Shown here piece after piece: positions 1-8,261 of a stretch of DNA of 64,000 nt. This stretch comes from CAZAAW01 sp964483325 (GTDB taxonomy: Bacteria; Pseudomonadota; Alphaproteobacteria; Rhizobiales; Kaistiaceae). The notes under the pieces are model-generated. The model was not told the origin of the DNA. It searched no databases and saw only the letters and a program-made list of their open reading frames with translations. Where the stretch lies: contig CAZAAW010000003.1 in the NCBI GenBank assembly GCA_964483325.1, positions 62,001 through 126,000 of the forward strand, read 5' to 3'. Both the position numbers and the translations under genes were made by a program. Numbering within the stretch: position 1 is the first letter of the stretch; each line of letters opens with the position of its first letter.

Positions 1-172
1 GAAACGCGGTCACCCAAGGGTGTTGAAAGCGCTGTGGACGCCGGGTCGCCAGACAGATAAGAGGGGGGCAGTTGGTTGTCAACGTCGCGTCCGGGGTCGG
101 TCCAGGCCCGTGGGCAAGCGGGTGGCGGCTTGGCCGCCGATGCGGATTCGACTGAAAAAACAGGACCGTTTC

Positions 173-1171
173 ATGGCTTTTCCGACCCTGGCTGCGCGGC
201 TCCCACCGCGCTTTCGTCTTGCGCTGCCGCTGACCCTGGCGCTGCTGGCCCCCATCGCCATCGCACCGGCCGTCGCGCAGGAAACGCCGTCTCCGGCCGC
301 CCCCGCCGAAGCCCCGGCAGCGGAAGCTCCTGCGGCCGAGACGCCCGCCCCCGTCGACCCGGCCAAGGTCGTCGCCACCATCAATGGCGAGCCGATCACC
401 GAGGGCGACCTGGAAAAAGCCAAGGAAACCTTCGGCACCGATCTGGCGCGCATCCCGGAAGCCAGCCAGCGGCAGGTGCTGGTGGACACCGTCATCGCGA
501 TGCGCCTGATGGTCAAGGCGGCGACCGATGCCGGCCTCGACCAGACCGACGCCTTCAAGGAGCGGATGGAAAATCTCCGCCAGCTCGAGCTGCGTAATGA
601 ATATGTGCTGCAGCACATCGGCGCGACGATCACCGACGAAATGGTCCGTGCCCGCTACGATCAGGAAGTCGCCCGGATGAATGCCCCGGAACAGGTGCAT
701 GCGCGCCATATCCTTGTGGCATCGGAAGCCGAGGCCAACGACATCATCAAGCAGCTGAAGGAAGGCGCCGATTTCGCGACGCTGGCCAAGGAGAAGTCGA
801 CCGATCCCGGCTCGGCCCAGCAGGGCGGCGACCTAGGCTTTGTCTCCAAAGGCCAGCTTGTCCCGGAGTTCGAGGCCGCGGCCTTCTCGATGGAGCCCGG
901 CACCTTCAGCGAGGCGCCCATCAAGACCGACTACGGCTGGCATATCATCAAGGTCGAGGAAAAGCGCCAGCAGCCGCCCCCGCCTTTCGAGGTCATCGGA
1001 CCGCAGCTGCGCCAGATGATGCTCGGCGACGCCTACCAGCAGGAGGCCGAGCGGCTGCGCGCCGCCGCCGACGTGAAGATTCTGGACGAGCCGGCCGCTG
1101 CCCCGGCCGCGCCGGATGCCGCCGCGCCGCCGGCCGAGACGCCGGCGCCGGCCGCACCCGCCGCTCCGTAG
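173..1171 (+). CDS. Periplasmic parvulin-type peptidyl-prolyl isomerase (PpiC/SurA-like)
   Basis: 332 aa. The ATG at 173 gives a typical Sec signal peptide (residues 1-35, hydrophobic core LALPLTLALLAPIAIA, cleavage after AVA). An Ala/Pro-rich linker, a helical SurA-like segment and one rotamase domain follow; the domain starts at HARHILVASEAEA and ends at GWHIIKVEE. The C-terminal tail is again Ala/Pro-rich and probably disordered. Proteins of this type catalyse prolyl cis/trans isomerisation on exported proteins in the periplasm. It lies 111 bp upstream of argJ, an order common in Hyphomicrobiales. An in-frame extension to position 20 exists but would place the signal peptide internally, so it was not used. 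Confidence 0.9.
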   Translation: MAFPTLAARLPPRFRLALPLTLALLAPIAIAPAVAQETPSPAAPAEAPAAEAPAAETPAPVDPAKVVATINGEPITEGDLEKAKETFGTDLARIPEASQRQVLVDTVIAMRLMVKAATDAGLDQTDAFKERMENLRQLELRNEYVLQHIGATITDEMVRARYDQEVARMNAPEQVHARHILVASEAEANDIIKQLKEGADFATLAKEKSTDPGSAQQGGDLGFVSKGQLVPEFEAAAFSMEPGTFSEAPIKTDYGWHIIKVEEKRQQPPPPFEVIGPQLRQMMLGDAYQQEAERLRAAADVKILDEPAAAPAAPDAAAPPAETPAPAAPAAP

Positions 1172-1282
1172 TCGAGAAGCTCCCGGCCGGCATCGCGAAA
1201 CCGTGATGCCGGCCGCCGCCACAAGTCTCCGTTAGCCACAACCTCCAACCCCGATCTTCGCTCTGCCGGTGGAACGCTCGTC

Positions 1283-2515
1283 TTGACCAGCCTCTCGCCG
1301 CTCGCCCCCGCGCGTTTCGCCGACCTTCCCGATATCGGCGGCATCCGTTTCGCCACCGCTGCCGCCGGCATCAAATATCCGGGCCGCCGCGACGTGCTGG
1401 TCATGCTGTTCGATCCGGGCACGACCGTCGCCGGTGTCTTCACCCGCTCGAAATGCCCGTCGGCGCCGGTCGACTGGTGCCGCGAAGCCCTGGCGGGCGG
1501 GACAGCGCGGGCGCTGATGGTCAATTCCGGCAACGCCAATGCCTTCACCGGCCGCCGCGGCCGCGAGACGACGCGCCTGTCGGCGCTTTACGTGGCGAAG
1601 GCCATCGGCTGCCAGCCGGAAGAGGTCTTCCTCGCTTCGACCGGCGTCATCGGCGAGCCGCTGGACCCATCGAAGTTCGCCGCCGTCGTCGGCGACCTAG
1701 TGGCCGGCGCCGATGCCCGCCCGTGGGAAGAGGCGGCGTCGGCGATCATGACCACCGACACCTTCCCCAAGGGCGCCTCGGCCACCGTCCGCCTCGGCGA
1801 CGCGCAGGTGACGATCAACGGCATCGCCAAGGGCGCCGGCATGATCGCCCCCGACATGGCCACCATGCTGTCCTTCATCGCCACCGACGCGCCGATCGCC
1901 GCCCCTGTCCTGCAGGCGCTGCTTGCCGCGGGTGTCGAGGACAGCTTCAATGCCGTCACCGTCGACGGCGACACCTCGACCTCCGACACGCTGCTTCTCT
2001 TCGCCACCGGCACGGCCCCGGGCGCGCCGCGCATCGATGACCCCGCTGATCCGCGGCTGGCCGAGTTCCGCACCGGTCTCTACCGGGTCATGACCGACCT
2101 GGCGCAGCTGATCGCCCGTGACGGCGAGGGCGCCCGCAAGTTCATCGAGATCCGCGTCAAGGGCGCCGTCTCCAAGCCGTCGGCGCGCCGCATTGCCATG
2201 TCGATCGCCAATTCACCGCTGGTGAAGACCGCCGCGGCTGGGGAGGACGCCAACTGGGGCCGCGTCGTGATGGCGGTCGGCAAGGCCGGCGAGCCGGCGG
2301 ACCGCGACCGTCTCACCATCTGGTTCGGCAATATCCGCGTCGCCTCCCAGGGGGAGCGCGACCGCACCTACTCGGAAGCGGCAGCTTCGGAATACATGAA
2401 GCGGCAGGAAATCGTCATCACCGCCGATCTCGGCCTCGGCCCCGGGGAGGATCGCGTGTGGACCTGCGACCTCACCAAGGACTATGTCGCCATCAACGGC
2501 GACTACCGGTCCTGA
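1283..2515 (+). CDS. argJ: Bifunctional ornithine acetyltransferase / N-acetylglutamate synthase
   Basis: 410 aa, normal length for ArgJ. It transfers the acetyl group from N-acetylornithine to glutamate, recycling acetyl groups in arginine synthesis, and may also use acetyl-CoA. The self-cleavage site is visible in KGAGMIAPDMATML: Thr194 of ATML is the expected nucleophile exposed when the precursor splits into alpha and beta chains. The GNAN segment (83-86) and DTSTSDT motif are also present. The start is TTG at 1283; no better upstream start was seen. The gene runs directly into mutT, so the two are probably co-transcribed. Confidence 0.96.
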   Translation: MTSLSPLAPARFADLPDIGGIRFATAAAGIKYPGRRDVLVMLFDPGTTVAGVFTRSKCPSAPVDWCREALAGGTARALMVNSGNANAFTGRRGRETTRLSALYVAKAIGCQPEEVFLASTGVIGEPLDPSKFAAVVGDLVAGADARPWEEAASAIMTTDTFPKGASATVRLGDAQVTINGIAKGAGMIAPDMATMLSFIATDAPIAAPVLQALLAAGVEDSFNAVTVDGDTSTSDTLLLFATGTAPGAPRIDDPADPRLAEFRTGLYRVMTDLAQLIARDGEGARKFIEIRVKGAVSKPSARRIAMSIANSPLVKTAAAGEDANWGRVVMAVGKAGEPADRDRLTIWFGNIRVASQGERDRTYSEAAASEYMKRQEIVITADLGLGPGEDRVWTCDLTKDYVAINGDYRS

Positions 2516-2531
2516 CCCGGCCGGGCCGGCG

Positions 2532-2930
2532 ATGAAACTGCTGCTCGTCGTCGCCGCCGCCCTCGTCGATGCCGACGGGCGCATCCTCATCAGCCAGCGT
2601 CCGCCGGGCAAGACCCTGGCCGGCCTGTGGGAATTCCCCGGCGGCAAGGTGGAGGCCGGCGAGACGCCCGAGGCGACGCTGGTCCGCGAGCTTGCCGAGG
2701 AGATCGGCATCGACGTCTCGGCGTCCTGCCTGGCGCCGCTGACCTTCGCCAGCCATGCCTATGAGGACTTCCACCTGCTGATGCCGCTCTATGTCTGCCG
2801 GCGCTGGAAGGGCATCGCCAGCGCACAGGAAGGGCAGACGCTGAAATGGGTCTATCCGGCTCGGCTGCGCGACTATCCGATGCCGCCGGCCGACGTCCCG
2901 CTGATCGCCGCGTTAACCGATCTTTTATGA
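2532..2930 (+). CDS. mutT: Nudix hydrolase, 8-oxo-dGTP diphosphatase MutT
   Basis: 132 aa from ATG 2532. The Nudix box is complete: G-x5-E-x7-REL-AEE-IGI starting at GGKVEAGE. The pattern MKLLLVVAAALVDADGRILIS and the family length fit MutT, which removes oxidised dGTP from the nucleotide pool. An earlier ATG at 2484 overlaps the end of argJ and would add 16 residues not typical of the family, so the later start is preferred. It is 16 nt after the argJ stop, implying one operon. Confidence 0.92.
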   Translation: MKLLLVVAAALVDADGRILISQRPPGKTLAGLWEFPGGKVEAGETPEATLVRELAEEIGIDVSASCLAPLTFASHAYEDFHLLMPLYVCRRWKGIASAQEGQTLKWVYPARLRDYPMPPADVPLIAALTDLL

Positions 2931-2993
2931 TAAATTGATCATGCTCCCCGCAGGAATCCTGCGTTGGAGCGCGGCCGTGGCCGCGGTGTCGCC

Positions 2994-3236
2994 ATGGCCA
3001 TGGAACAGATCGTCCCGGCAAGCTCCCTTCCTGCCGAGCCGCAGCGACGCTCGCTTGGCGTCCTGATATTCGTGCCGCTGCTGATCGCCCTGGTGGGCCT
3101 TGCCGCCATCGTCGTCGGCCTGCTGCCGATGACCCAGGCGGTTGAATCGCCCAGCGGCTACGGCGTCGACGACCTCGTCACCGGTTCAATCGCGCCGCGC
3201 GCCGCGGTCAATCCGATCATCCTGCTCGATCGCTGA
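2994..3236 (+). CDS. Small single-pass membrane protein of unknown function
   Basis: 80 aa from ATG 2994 (ATG 3000 is equally possible; a TTG at 2964 would add ten basic residues). The visible structure is a polar N-terminus, one strong transmembrane helix (about residues 20-42, LGVLIFVPLLIALVGLAAIVVGLL), and a short polar tail ending IILLDR. I do not recognise the family. Codon use matches the neighbours and it is co-oriented with mutT, which supports a real gene, but there is no domain to confirm this. Confidence 0.5.
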   Translation: MAMEQIVPASSLPAEPQRRSLGVLIFVPLLIALVGLAAIVVGLLPMTQAVESPSGYGVDDLVTGSIAPRAAVNPIILLDR

Positions 3237-3281
3237 CCGGAAGGCGGCGGGGAAGAACCCCGCCGCTCCGGAGCCGGACGC

Positions 3282-3617
3282 TCAGTAACCGAAGCCGAAC
3301 GAGAAGCCCGGACCGCGATAGTAGAAGCCCGGACCCGGGCCGTAGTAGCGCGGCGGCACGTAATAGACCGGCGGCGGTGGCGGCCGGTAGTAGCGCCGAT
3401 AGTGGCGATAGTCAGGGCGCCGATCACGGATCCGCCGGTCGGGGACGCAGCGGCCCCAATCATTGCGATGCCAGTACCGTCCGCAACCGTCGCGGACGAG
3501 AATGACGCTCCCCTCTGAGGCCCCGGTCGTCTTCGGGGTCCATTGCGCCTGCGCCGATCCTGTCAGCGCGGTCGTTGCGAGGCCTGCGGCAAAGGCGAGG
3601 CCGAGTAGCGGTCGCAT
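3282..3617 (-). CDS. Small secreted Arg/Pro/Tyr/Gly-rich protein (GCG_CRPN-like)
   Basis: 111 aa from the ATG at 3617. A clean signal peptide (MRPLLGLAFAAGLATTALTGSAQA) precedes a short motif with two cysteines, DGCGRYWHRNDWGRCVP, resembling the GCG_CRPN lead domain found before low-complexity repeats in Hyphomicrobiales. The remainder is rich in Arg, Tyr, Pro and Gly (PPPPPVYYVPPRYYG), ending FSFGFGY. It is likely periplasmic or surface exposed; function unknown. It converges on the small membrane gene at 2994-3236. Confidence 0.75.
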   Translation of the reverse strand: MRPLLGLAFAAGLATTALTGSAQAQWTPKTTGASEGSVILVRDGCGRYWHRNDWGRCVPDRRIRDRRPDYRHYRRYYRPPPPPVYYVPPRYYGPGPGFYYRGPGFSFGFGY

Positions 3618-3701
3618 GTCGAACTCCGTCGGTTTGCGATGCCCTCCCATCCGAAGAAACGCTTTAACCGCCAGATTCGCTCCATACTGTGGCGCTCATG
3701 G

Positions 3702-4592
3702 TCAGCGCCGCGACGGACCGGCCTTTTCGCCGGCGCTGCTTTCGCTGACGCCAAGGGCATCGGCGAGCCGCATGCGGGCCGATCCCGGCCGCAGCGGCTG
3801 CGGCTGGTCGGGCGCCGGCGCCCAGCCGGACAGCGACACGATCTGGAATGTGGCACGGACGCGGCCATCCGGGTCGGCGAAACGGTCGGCATAGATCTCA
3901 GCGGCCCGCATAAGCACGCGCCGCGACAGGGGCCGCCGGTCCCGCTCGGCAAGGACATTGGTCGCCCCCATGGCGCGCAGGTCGCGCATCAGGTCGAGCG
4001 CGCTGTCATAGCGCACCACGAGCCGGTCCTGATCGGCGACCGGCAGGGCGAGTCCGGCCCGCTGCAGCAGCGCCCCGAGGTCGCGCAGCTCGCCGAACGG
4101 CGCCACGCGCAGACCGGCACCGCCGCGCAGCTCGAGCTCGGCTTCCGTCAGCGCGAGGCGAAGCTCGGTCAGCGTCTCGCCGCCCGGCAGGGCGACCAGC
4201 AACAGACCGTCCGGGCGCAGCGCCCGCCGCACTTGCGCAAAAAGCCCGGGAAGGTCGTTGACCCAGTGGAGCGCCAGGGCGGAGACGACTAGGTCGATGC
4301 TGCTCTCGGCGAAGGGCAGGATCTCCGGATCGGCGACGATATCGGCCGCCAGCCCGACGCGATCGAGCCGGAAGAGCCGCTCGACCTGGCCGGTCGCCCG
4401 CAGCATTTCGGCGAGGAGGCCGGTCGGCGTCGCCAGGTCGATGCCCACATCGAAGCGCCGCTTCACAAGGGCGAGCCGGTCGACGAGATCCTCGGCCGCC
4501 GTCCGCAGGAGGAAATCTGCGCCGGGGGTAGCGAGGCGCACGGCACGCCGGCGGCGCCGGTCGAGCAGCGCCTGATCGAAAATGACGGTCAT
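3702..4592 (-). CDS. SAM-dependent methyltransferase, NDUFAF5/BioC-like
   Basis: 296 aa class I methyltransferase. The N-terminal pattern MTVIFDQALLDRRRRRA is typical of the alphaproteobacterial family orthologous to mitochondrial NDUFAF5, which in eukaryotes hydroxylates an arginine of complex I subunit NDUFS7. A Rossmann region runs from FDVGIDLATPTGLL through DLVVSALALHWVNDLP; the post-motif PGGETLTELR fits the family. I infer a role in complex I assembly; BioC (biotin synthesis) is less likely because no bio genes are near. It lies divergent to comF, as in many Hyphomicrobiales. Confidence 0.85.
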   Translation of the reverse strand: MTVIFDQALLDRRRRRAVRLATPGADFLLRTAAEDLVDRLALVKRRFDVGIDLATPTGLLAEMLRATGQVERLFRLDRVGLAADIVADPEILPFAESSIDLVVSALALHWVNDLPGLFAQVRRALRPDGLLLVALPGGETLTELRLALTEAELELRGGAGLRVAPFGELRDLGALLQRAGLALPVADQDRLVVRYDSALDLMRDLRAMGATNVLAERDRRPLSRRVLMRAAEIYADRFADPDGRVRATFQIVSLSGWAPAPDQPQPLRPGSARMRLADALGVSESSAGEKAGPSRR

Positions 4593-4666
4593 GCTTCCTT
4601 ATGTGGCGCCGCCGGCCGGGGGTCAAAAGGCTCGCTGCCGCAGCTGCGGCCCGATAAGCTCGGCCC

Positions 4667-5440
4667 ATGCCCGGGAACGACGCCGCTGCGACAGCGCCAT
4701 TCGCCCGCCTCGCCCGTCGGGCGGGTGCCGGCCTGCTCCGCTTCGCCCTGCCGCCTCACTGCCTCGCCTGCACCGCGCCGGTCGCCTCCGAGGGCGGGCT
4801 CTGCGCCGCCTGCTGGTCGAAATTCCGGCTGATCGAGCAGCCGTTCTGCGACGTCCTCGCCATCCCCTTCGCCTATGACGCCGGCGACGGTGCGCTGTCG
4901 CCGGAAGCGATCGCCAGCCCGCCGCCCTTCGCCCGCATGCGCGCCGTCGCCGTCTTCGACGATGTGGCGCGCCAGCTCGTGCACGGCCTCAAATATCACG
5001 ACCACCTCGATCTCGCCCGCTGGATGGGCGCCTGGATGGCGCGCGCCGGAAGCGACATTCTCGATGCGGCCGAGGTTGTCGTGCCGGTACCGCTGCATCA
5101 TGGCCGCCTGTGGCAGCGCAAATTCAACCAGGCCGCCGCCCTCGCCCAGATCGTAGCGCGGACAGCCGACCGGGACTATCGCCCGCTGGCGCTGCAGCGC
5201 GTGCGTGCCACCCGCCGCCAGGTGGGCCTCGGCGGCCGCGAGCGCATCGCCAATATGCGCGGCGCCTTCCGCGTGCATCCGAAGCGCACCGCCGATGTCG
5301 CCGGCCGGGCGGTGGTGCTGGTGGACGATGTCTATACGACCGGCTCCACGGCCGGTGCGGCAACGCGGGCGCTGCTGCGCGCCGGTGCCGCCCGGGTCGA
5401 CGTCCTCGTTTTCGCGCGGGTTGCGCGCGGCCCGGATTGA
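4667..5440 (+). CDS. comF: ComF family phosphoribosyltransferase-like protein
   Basis: 257 aa. An N-terminal zinc-ribbon-like CxxC pair (HCLACTAP and LCAACWSK) is followed by a type I phosphoribosyltransferase fold carrying the PRPP-binding loop VVLVDDVYTTGST near residue 220. This is the standard ComF architecture. In competent bacteria ComF supports DNA uptake; elsewhere a role in DNA transformation or recombination is assumed, and the alphaproteobacterial function is not established. It is head-to-head with the methyltransferase (4592) and 58 bp before the nitrilase gene. Confidence 0.9.
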   Translation: MPGNDAAATAPFARLARRAGAGLLRFALPPHCLACTAPVASEGGLCAACWSKFRLIEQPFCDVLAIPFAYDAGDGALSPEAIASPPPFARMRAVAVFDDVARQLVHGLKYHDHLDLARWMGAWMARAGSDILDAAEVVVPVPLHHGRLWQRKFNQAAALAQIVARTADRDYRPLALQRVRATRRQVGLGGRERIANMRGAFRVHPKRTADVAGRAVVLVDDVYTTGSTAGAATRALLRAGAARVDVLVFARVARGPD

Positions 5441-5498
5441 GCCCACGTTTCCAGTGCGATAGAGCGGATTGGGCGCGCGTGGAGCGCCGGAGACGATC

Positions 5499-6356
5499 AT
5501 GGGCAATGTGTTCCAGGCAGCCTGCGTGCAGATGCGCAGCGGCCGCTCGGTGGAGCGGAACCTCGACGAGGCCGAGGCTCTGATCCGCCGTGCCGCCGAG
5601 GCGGGCGCCAGCTATGTCCAGACGCCGGAAATGACGCCCCTCCTGGAGCGGGACCGCGACAGCCTGACGGCAGCGATCCGCCCGGAGGCGGACGACCCGG
5701 CGATCCGGCGTTTTGCCGGCCTGGCAAAGGAGCTCGGCATCCACCTCCATCTCGGCTCGATGGCGGTGCGGTCAGCCGCCGGCGGGATCGCCAATCGCTC
5801 CCTCCTGTTCGCTCCGGACGGCGCCATCGCCGCCCGCTACGACAAGATCCATATGTTCGACGTCGACCTCGCCGGCGGTGAAAGCTGGCGCGAGTCGCGC
5901 ACCTATGCGGCCGGCGACCGCGCCGTTGTCGCCGATCTGCCGGAGGCGCGCCTCGGGCTGACGGTCTGTTACGATCTGCGCTTTCCCCATCTCTACCGTG
6001 CTCTCGCCCAGGCGGGCGCCTCGGCCCTGGCGGTGCCGGCAGCCTTCACCCGGCAGACCGGCATGGCGCACTGGCACGTGCTGCTGCGCGCCCGCGCCAT
6101 CGAGACCGGCAGCTTCATCATTGCCGCGGCCCAGGGCGGCCACCACGAGGACGGCCGCGACACCTATGGCCACAGCCTGATCGTCGATCCGTGGGGGAGG
6201 ATCCTGGCCGAGGCGGAGGGCGACGAGCCGGGTTTCATCACCGCGGCTATCGATCCCGGCGCCAGCGATGCGGCCCGCAGCCGTATCCCGGCGCTCCGCC
6301 ACGATCGCCCCTTTGCCGCGCCAGTGCCGGCGGGCCTGCCCGAGGCGGCCGAATGA
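5499..6356 (+). CDS. Nitrilase-superfamily amidase (Nit1/Nit2-like)
   Basis: 285 aa from ATG 5499; a TTG at 5469 would add 10 residues. The Glu-Lys-Cys triad of carbon-nitrogen hydrolases is visible: Glu in TPEMTPL, Lys in YDKIHMFDVDL, Cys in LTVCYDLRFP. The family includes deaminated-glutathione amidase and omega-amidase, metabolite-repair enzymes acting in the cytoplasm. In many relatives a glutaredoxin gene (grxC) sits between comF and this gene; it is absent here. The stop overlaps the ATG of the DUF1178 gene (ATGA), implying translational coupling. Confidence 0.88.
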   Translation: MGNVFQAACVQMRSGRSVERNLDEAEALIRRAAEAGASYVQTPEMTPLLERDRDSLTAAIRPEADDPAIRRFAGLAKELGIHLHLGSMAVRSAAGGIANRSLLFAPDGAIAARYDKIHMFDVDLAGGESWRESRTYAAGDRAVVADLPEARLGLTVCYDLRFPHLYRALAQAGASALAVPAAFTRQTGMAHWHVLLRARAIETGSFIIAAAQGGHHEDGRDTYGHSLIVDPWGRILAEAEGDEPGFITAAIDPGASDAARSRIPALRHDRPFAAPVPAGLPEAAE

Positions 6357-6799
6357 TCCGCTACGACCTGCGCTGCATTCGCCAGCATCAGTTCGAGGCC
6401 TGGTTCCGCAACGCCGCCGACTATGACCGGCAGCAGGAGGAAAATGCCGTCGCCTGCCCGATCTGCGGCTCGCTGCAGGTGTCGAAGGCGATCATGGCGC
6501 CGGCCGTCGCCTCACGGCAGCAATCCGGCGACAACGGCCCAGCGGAAGCCATCACGCCTGTCGCGAGCGATCCGGAGCGGGAGACCGTCGCCGACATCCT
6601 GCGCCAGCTGCATCGCCACGTCGCCGAGCATGCCGACTATGTCGGCGACCGCTTCCCGGAAGAGGCGCGGCGCATCCATTACGGCGAGACGGAGCAGCGC
6701 GCCATCTATGGCGAGGCGACGGCGCAGGAGGCCAAGGCGCTGGTCGAGGAAGGGATCGACCTTCAGCCGCTGCCGGTTCCGCCCGAGGAAAGCAACTAG
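6353..6799 (+). CDS. DUF1178 family protein
   Basis: 148 aa. It starts at ATG 6353 inside the stop of the nitrilase gene. The sequence opens MIRYDLRCI and has a CPICGS zinc-binding-like motif near residue 40, then a charged helical C-terminal region (RQLHRHVAEHADYVGDRF; EEARRIHYGE). This matches DUF1178, a conserved alphaproteobacterial family of unknown function. Its stop TAG overlaps the stop of the convergent xth gene by 4 nt. Confidence 0.9.
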   Translation: MIRYDLRCIRQHQFEAWFRNAADYDRQQEENAVACPICGSLQVSKAIMAPAVASRQQSGDNGPAEAITPVASDPERETVADILRQLHRHVAEHADYVGDRFPEEARRIHYGETEQRAIYGEATAQEAKALVEEGIDLQPLPVPPEESN

Positions 6800-7569
6800 C
6801 CGGCGAGCTCCACCCAGGCCGGCGCGTGATCGCTGGCATCGGGAGCCCCGCGCACCGCCTTGTCGACGCCGGCATCCCGGAAGCGCTCGGCAACGCTCGG
6901 ACTGAGCAGCAGATGGTCGAGCCGCAGGCCGGCGTCGCGCCGCCAGCGCTCGCGCTTGTAGTCCCAGAACGTATAGACCCGCTCCGTCGGGTAGCGATGC
7001 CGGAGCGCATCCATCCATCCCTGCTCGAGAAGACGGCGATAGGCGTCGCGGGTCTCCGGCTGCAGCAGCGCGTTGCCGTCATAGGAGCGGGTCGGATAGA
7101 TGTCCGTGTCGGTCGGGATAACGTTGTAGTCGCCGGCCAGCACGATCGGCAGGCCTGTCTCGAAGAGCTCGGCGGCATGGGCGATCAGCCGCTCGAACCA
7201 GTCGAGCTTGTAGGCGAATTTCGGCCCCGGCTGCGGATTGCCGTTAGGCAGGTAGATCGAGGCAATGAGGATGCCGTTGACGGCGGCCTCGATATAACGC
7301 GCCTGCTTGTCGGAGGGACCGCCGGGCAGCGCCTTACGCGTCAGCACCGGCGCGGCGCCGCGAGCGAGAATGGCGACGCCGTTCCAGCTCGGCTGGCCCT
7401 TCCAGACGGCGCCGTAGCCCGCCTCCTCAAGGGCCGCCGCCGGGAAATTGTCGTCCGCCGCCTTCAGCTCCTGCAGGCAGACGACATCCGGCCGCGCCTC
7501 CTTGAGCCATGCCAGAAGGTTCGGCAGGCGGCGATTGACGTTGTTGATGTTGAAGGTGGCGATCTTCAC
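6796..7569 (-). CDS. xth: Exodeoxyribonuclease III
   Basis: 257 aa, EEP (endonuclease/exonuclease/phosphatase) fold. Diagnostic segments are MKIATFNINNVN, VVCLQELKA (metal-binding Glu), the GDYNVIPTD catalytic Asp-Asn segment, the DYKRERWRRDAGLRLDHLL stretch, and the C-terminal SDHAPAW with the catalytic Asp-His. It acts as AP endonuclease and 3'-5' exonuclease in base-excision repair. The length is normal. It is convergent with DUF1178 and just downstream of ureE on the same strand. Confidence 0.93.
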   Translation of the reverse strand: MKIATFNINNVNRRLPNLLAWLKEARPDVVCLQELKAADDNFPAAALEEAGYGAVWKGQPSWNGVAILARGAAPVLTRKALPGGPSDKQARYIEAAVNGILIASIYLPNGNPQPGPKFAYKLDWFERLIAHAAELFETGLPIVLAGDYNVIPTDTDIYPTRSYDGNALLQPETRDAYRRLLEQGWMDALRHRYPTERVYTFWDYKRERWRRDAGLRLDHLLLSPSVAERFRDAGVDKAVRGAPDASDHAPAWVELAG

Positions 7570-7584
7570 CGGCCGGCAGCGCCG

Positions 7585-8058
7585 TCAGGAATGATCGTGG
7601 TGATGCCCGCTGTCATGCGGGTGGTCGTGGCCGGCATAGGCGCCGCCTTCCGGATCGAAGGGGGCCCAGACCTCGCCGACAGCGCCGCCCAGTCCTTCAA
7701 CCATCGCGGCAATGACATGATCGTGGCGGACGCGCAGGCAATCGCCGGCAAGCTGCGTCGGCAGGTGGCGGTTGCCGAGATGCCAGGCGAGGCGGACCAG
7801 CCCGGCGGGATCGGCGGCGCGGATCTCCAGCAGCGGCTCCGGCGCCGCCCGCACGCGGATGAAGCGGCCGTCCTCGAGCTGCAGCCCGTCATTGTCCCGC
7901 AGCGCCACCGCGTCGGGCAGGTCAAGCAGGAACTCCGTGCCGGAGAGGCCCGTCATGGCGAGCCGGCGGCGGTGCCGCTGGTCATGGTCGAGGACGACGC
8001 TGTCCGTCTCCACGCCGGACCATTGCGCGGCGGGAAAGGCACGAATGGCGCGTATCAC
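7585..8058 (-). CDS. ureE: Urease accessory protein UreE (nickel chaperone)
   Basis: 157 aa. The N-terminal peptide-binding-like half (GVETDSVVLDHDQRHRRRL; LDLPDAVALRDNDGLQLEDG) and metal-binding C-terminal half (LAWHLGNRHLPTQL; LRVRHDHVI with the conserved metal His) match UreE. The tail is His-rich (AGHDHPHDSGHHHDHS), as expected for Ni(II) loading. UreE hands nickel to the UreDFG-apo-urease complex. It is encoded about 23 kb away from ureGFCBAD, next to xth, so expression must be coordinated across two loci. Confidence 0.92.
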   Translation of the reverse strand: MIRAIRAFPAAQWSGVETDSVVLDHDQRHRRRLAMTGLSGTEFLLDLPDAVALRDNDGLQLEDGRFIRVRAAPEPLLEIRAADPAGLVRLAWHLGNRHLPTQLAGDCLRVRHDHVIAAMVEGLGGAVGEVWAPFDPEGGAYAGHDHPHDSGHHHDHS

Positions 8059-8261
8059 GGCCGGGCATCCTCCTGTCGCTGCGAAGCCTGGAGCCCCGAA
8101 CCGTAGCGGACTTCGCCGGCCCGCGACAGGCGCAGGATACCGCGCCGATCCCTCAAATTTTAGGCAAGTCGCGAACCGGCGCTTTAGACTCGCCCGCTAG
8201 GCTTTCGTCCGGGCCGCCATGCTCCGAGCGCCCTTCCTTGCGCCAGCTTCGTTACGGACGA

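Noticed and set aside
3702..4592. BioC (malonyl-ACP methyltransferase) for the methyltransferase
   Set aside because: The N-terminal pattern and neighbourhood fit the NDUFAF5-like family, and no biotin genes are nearby.
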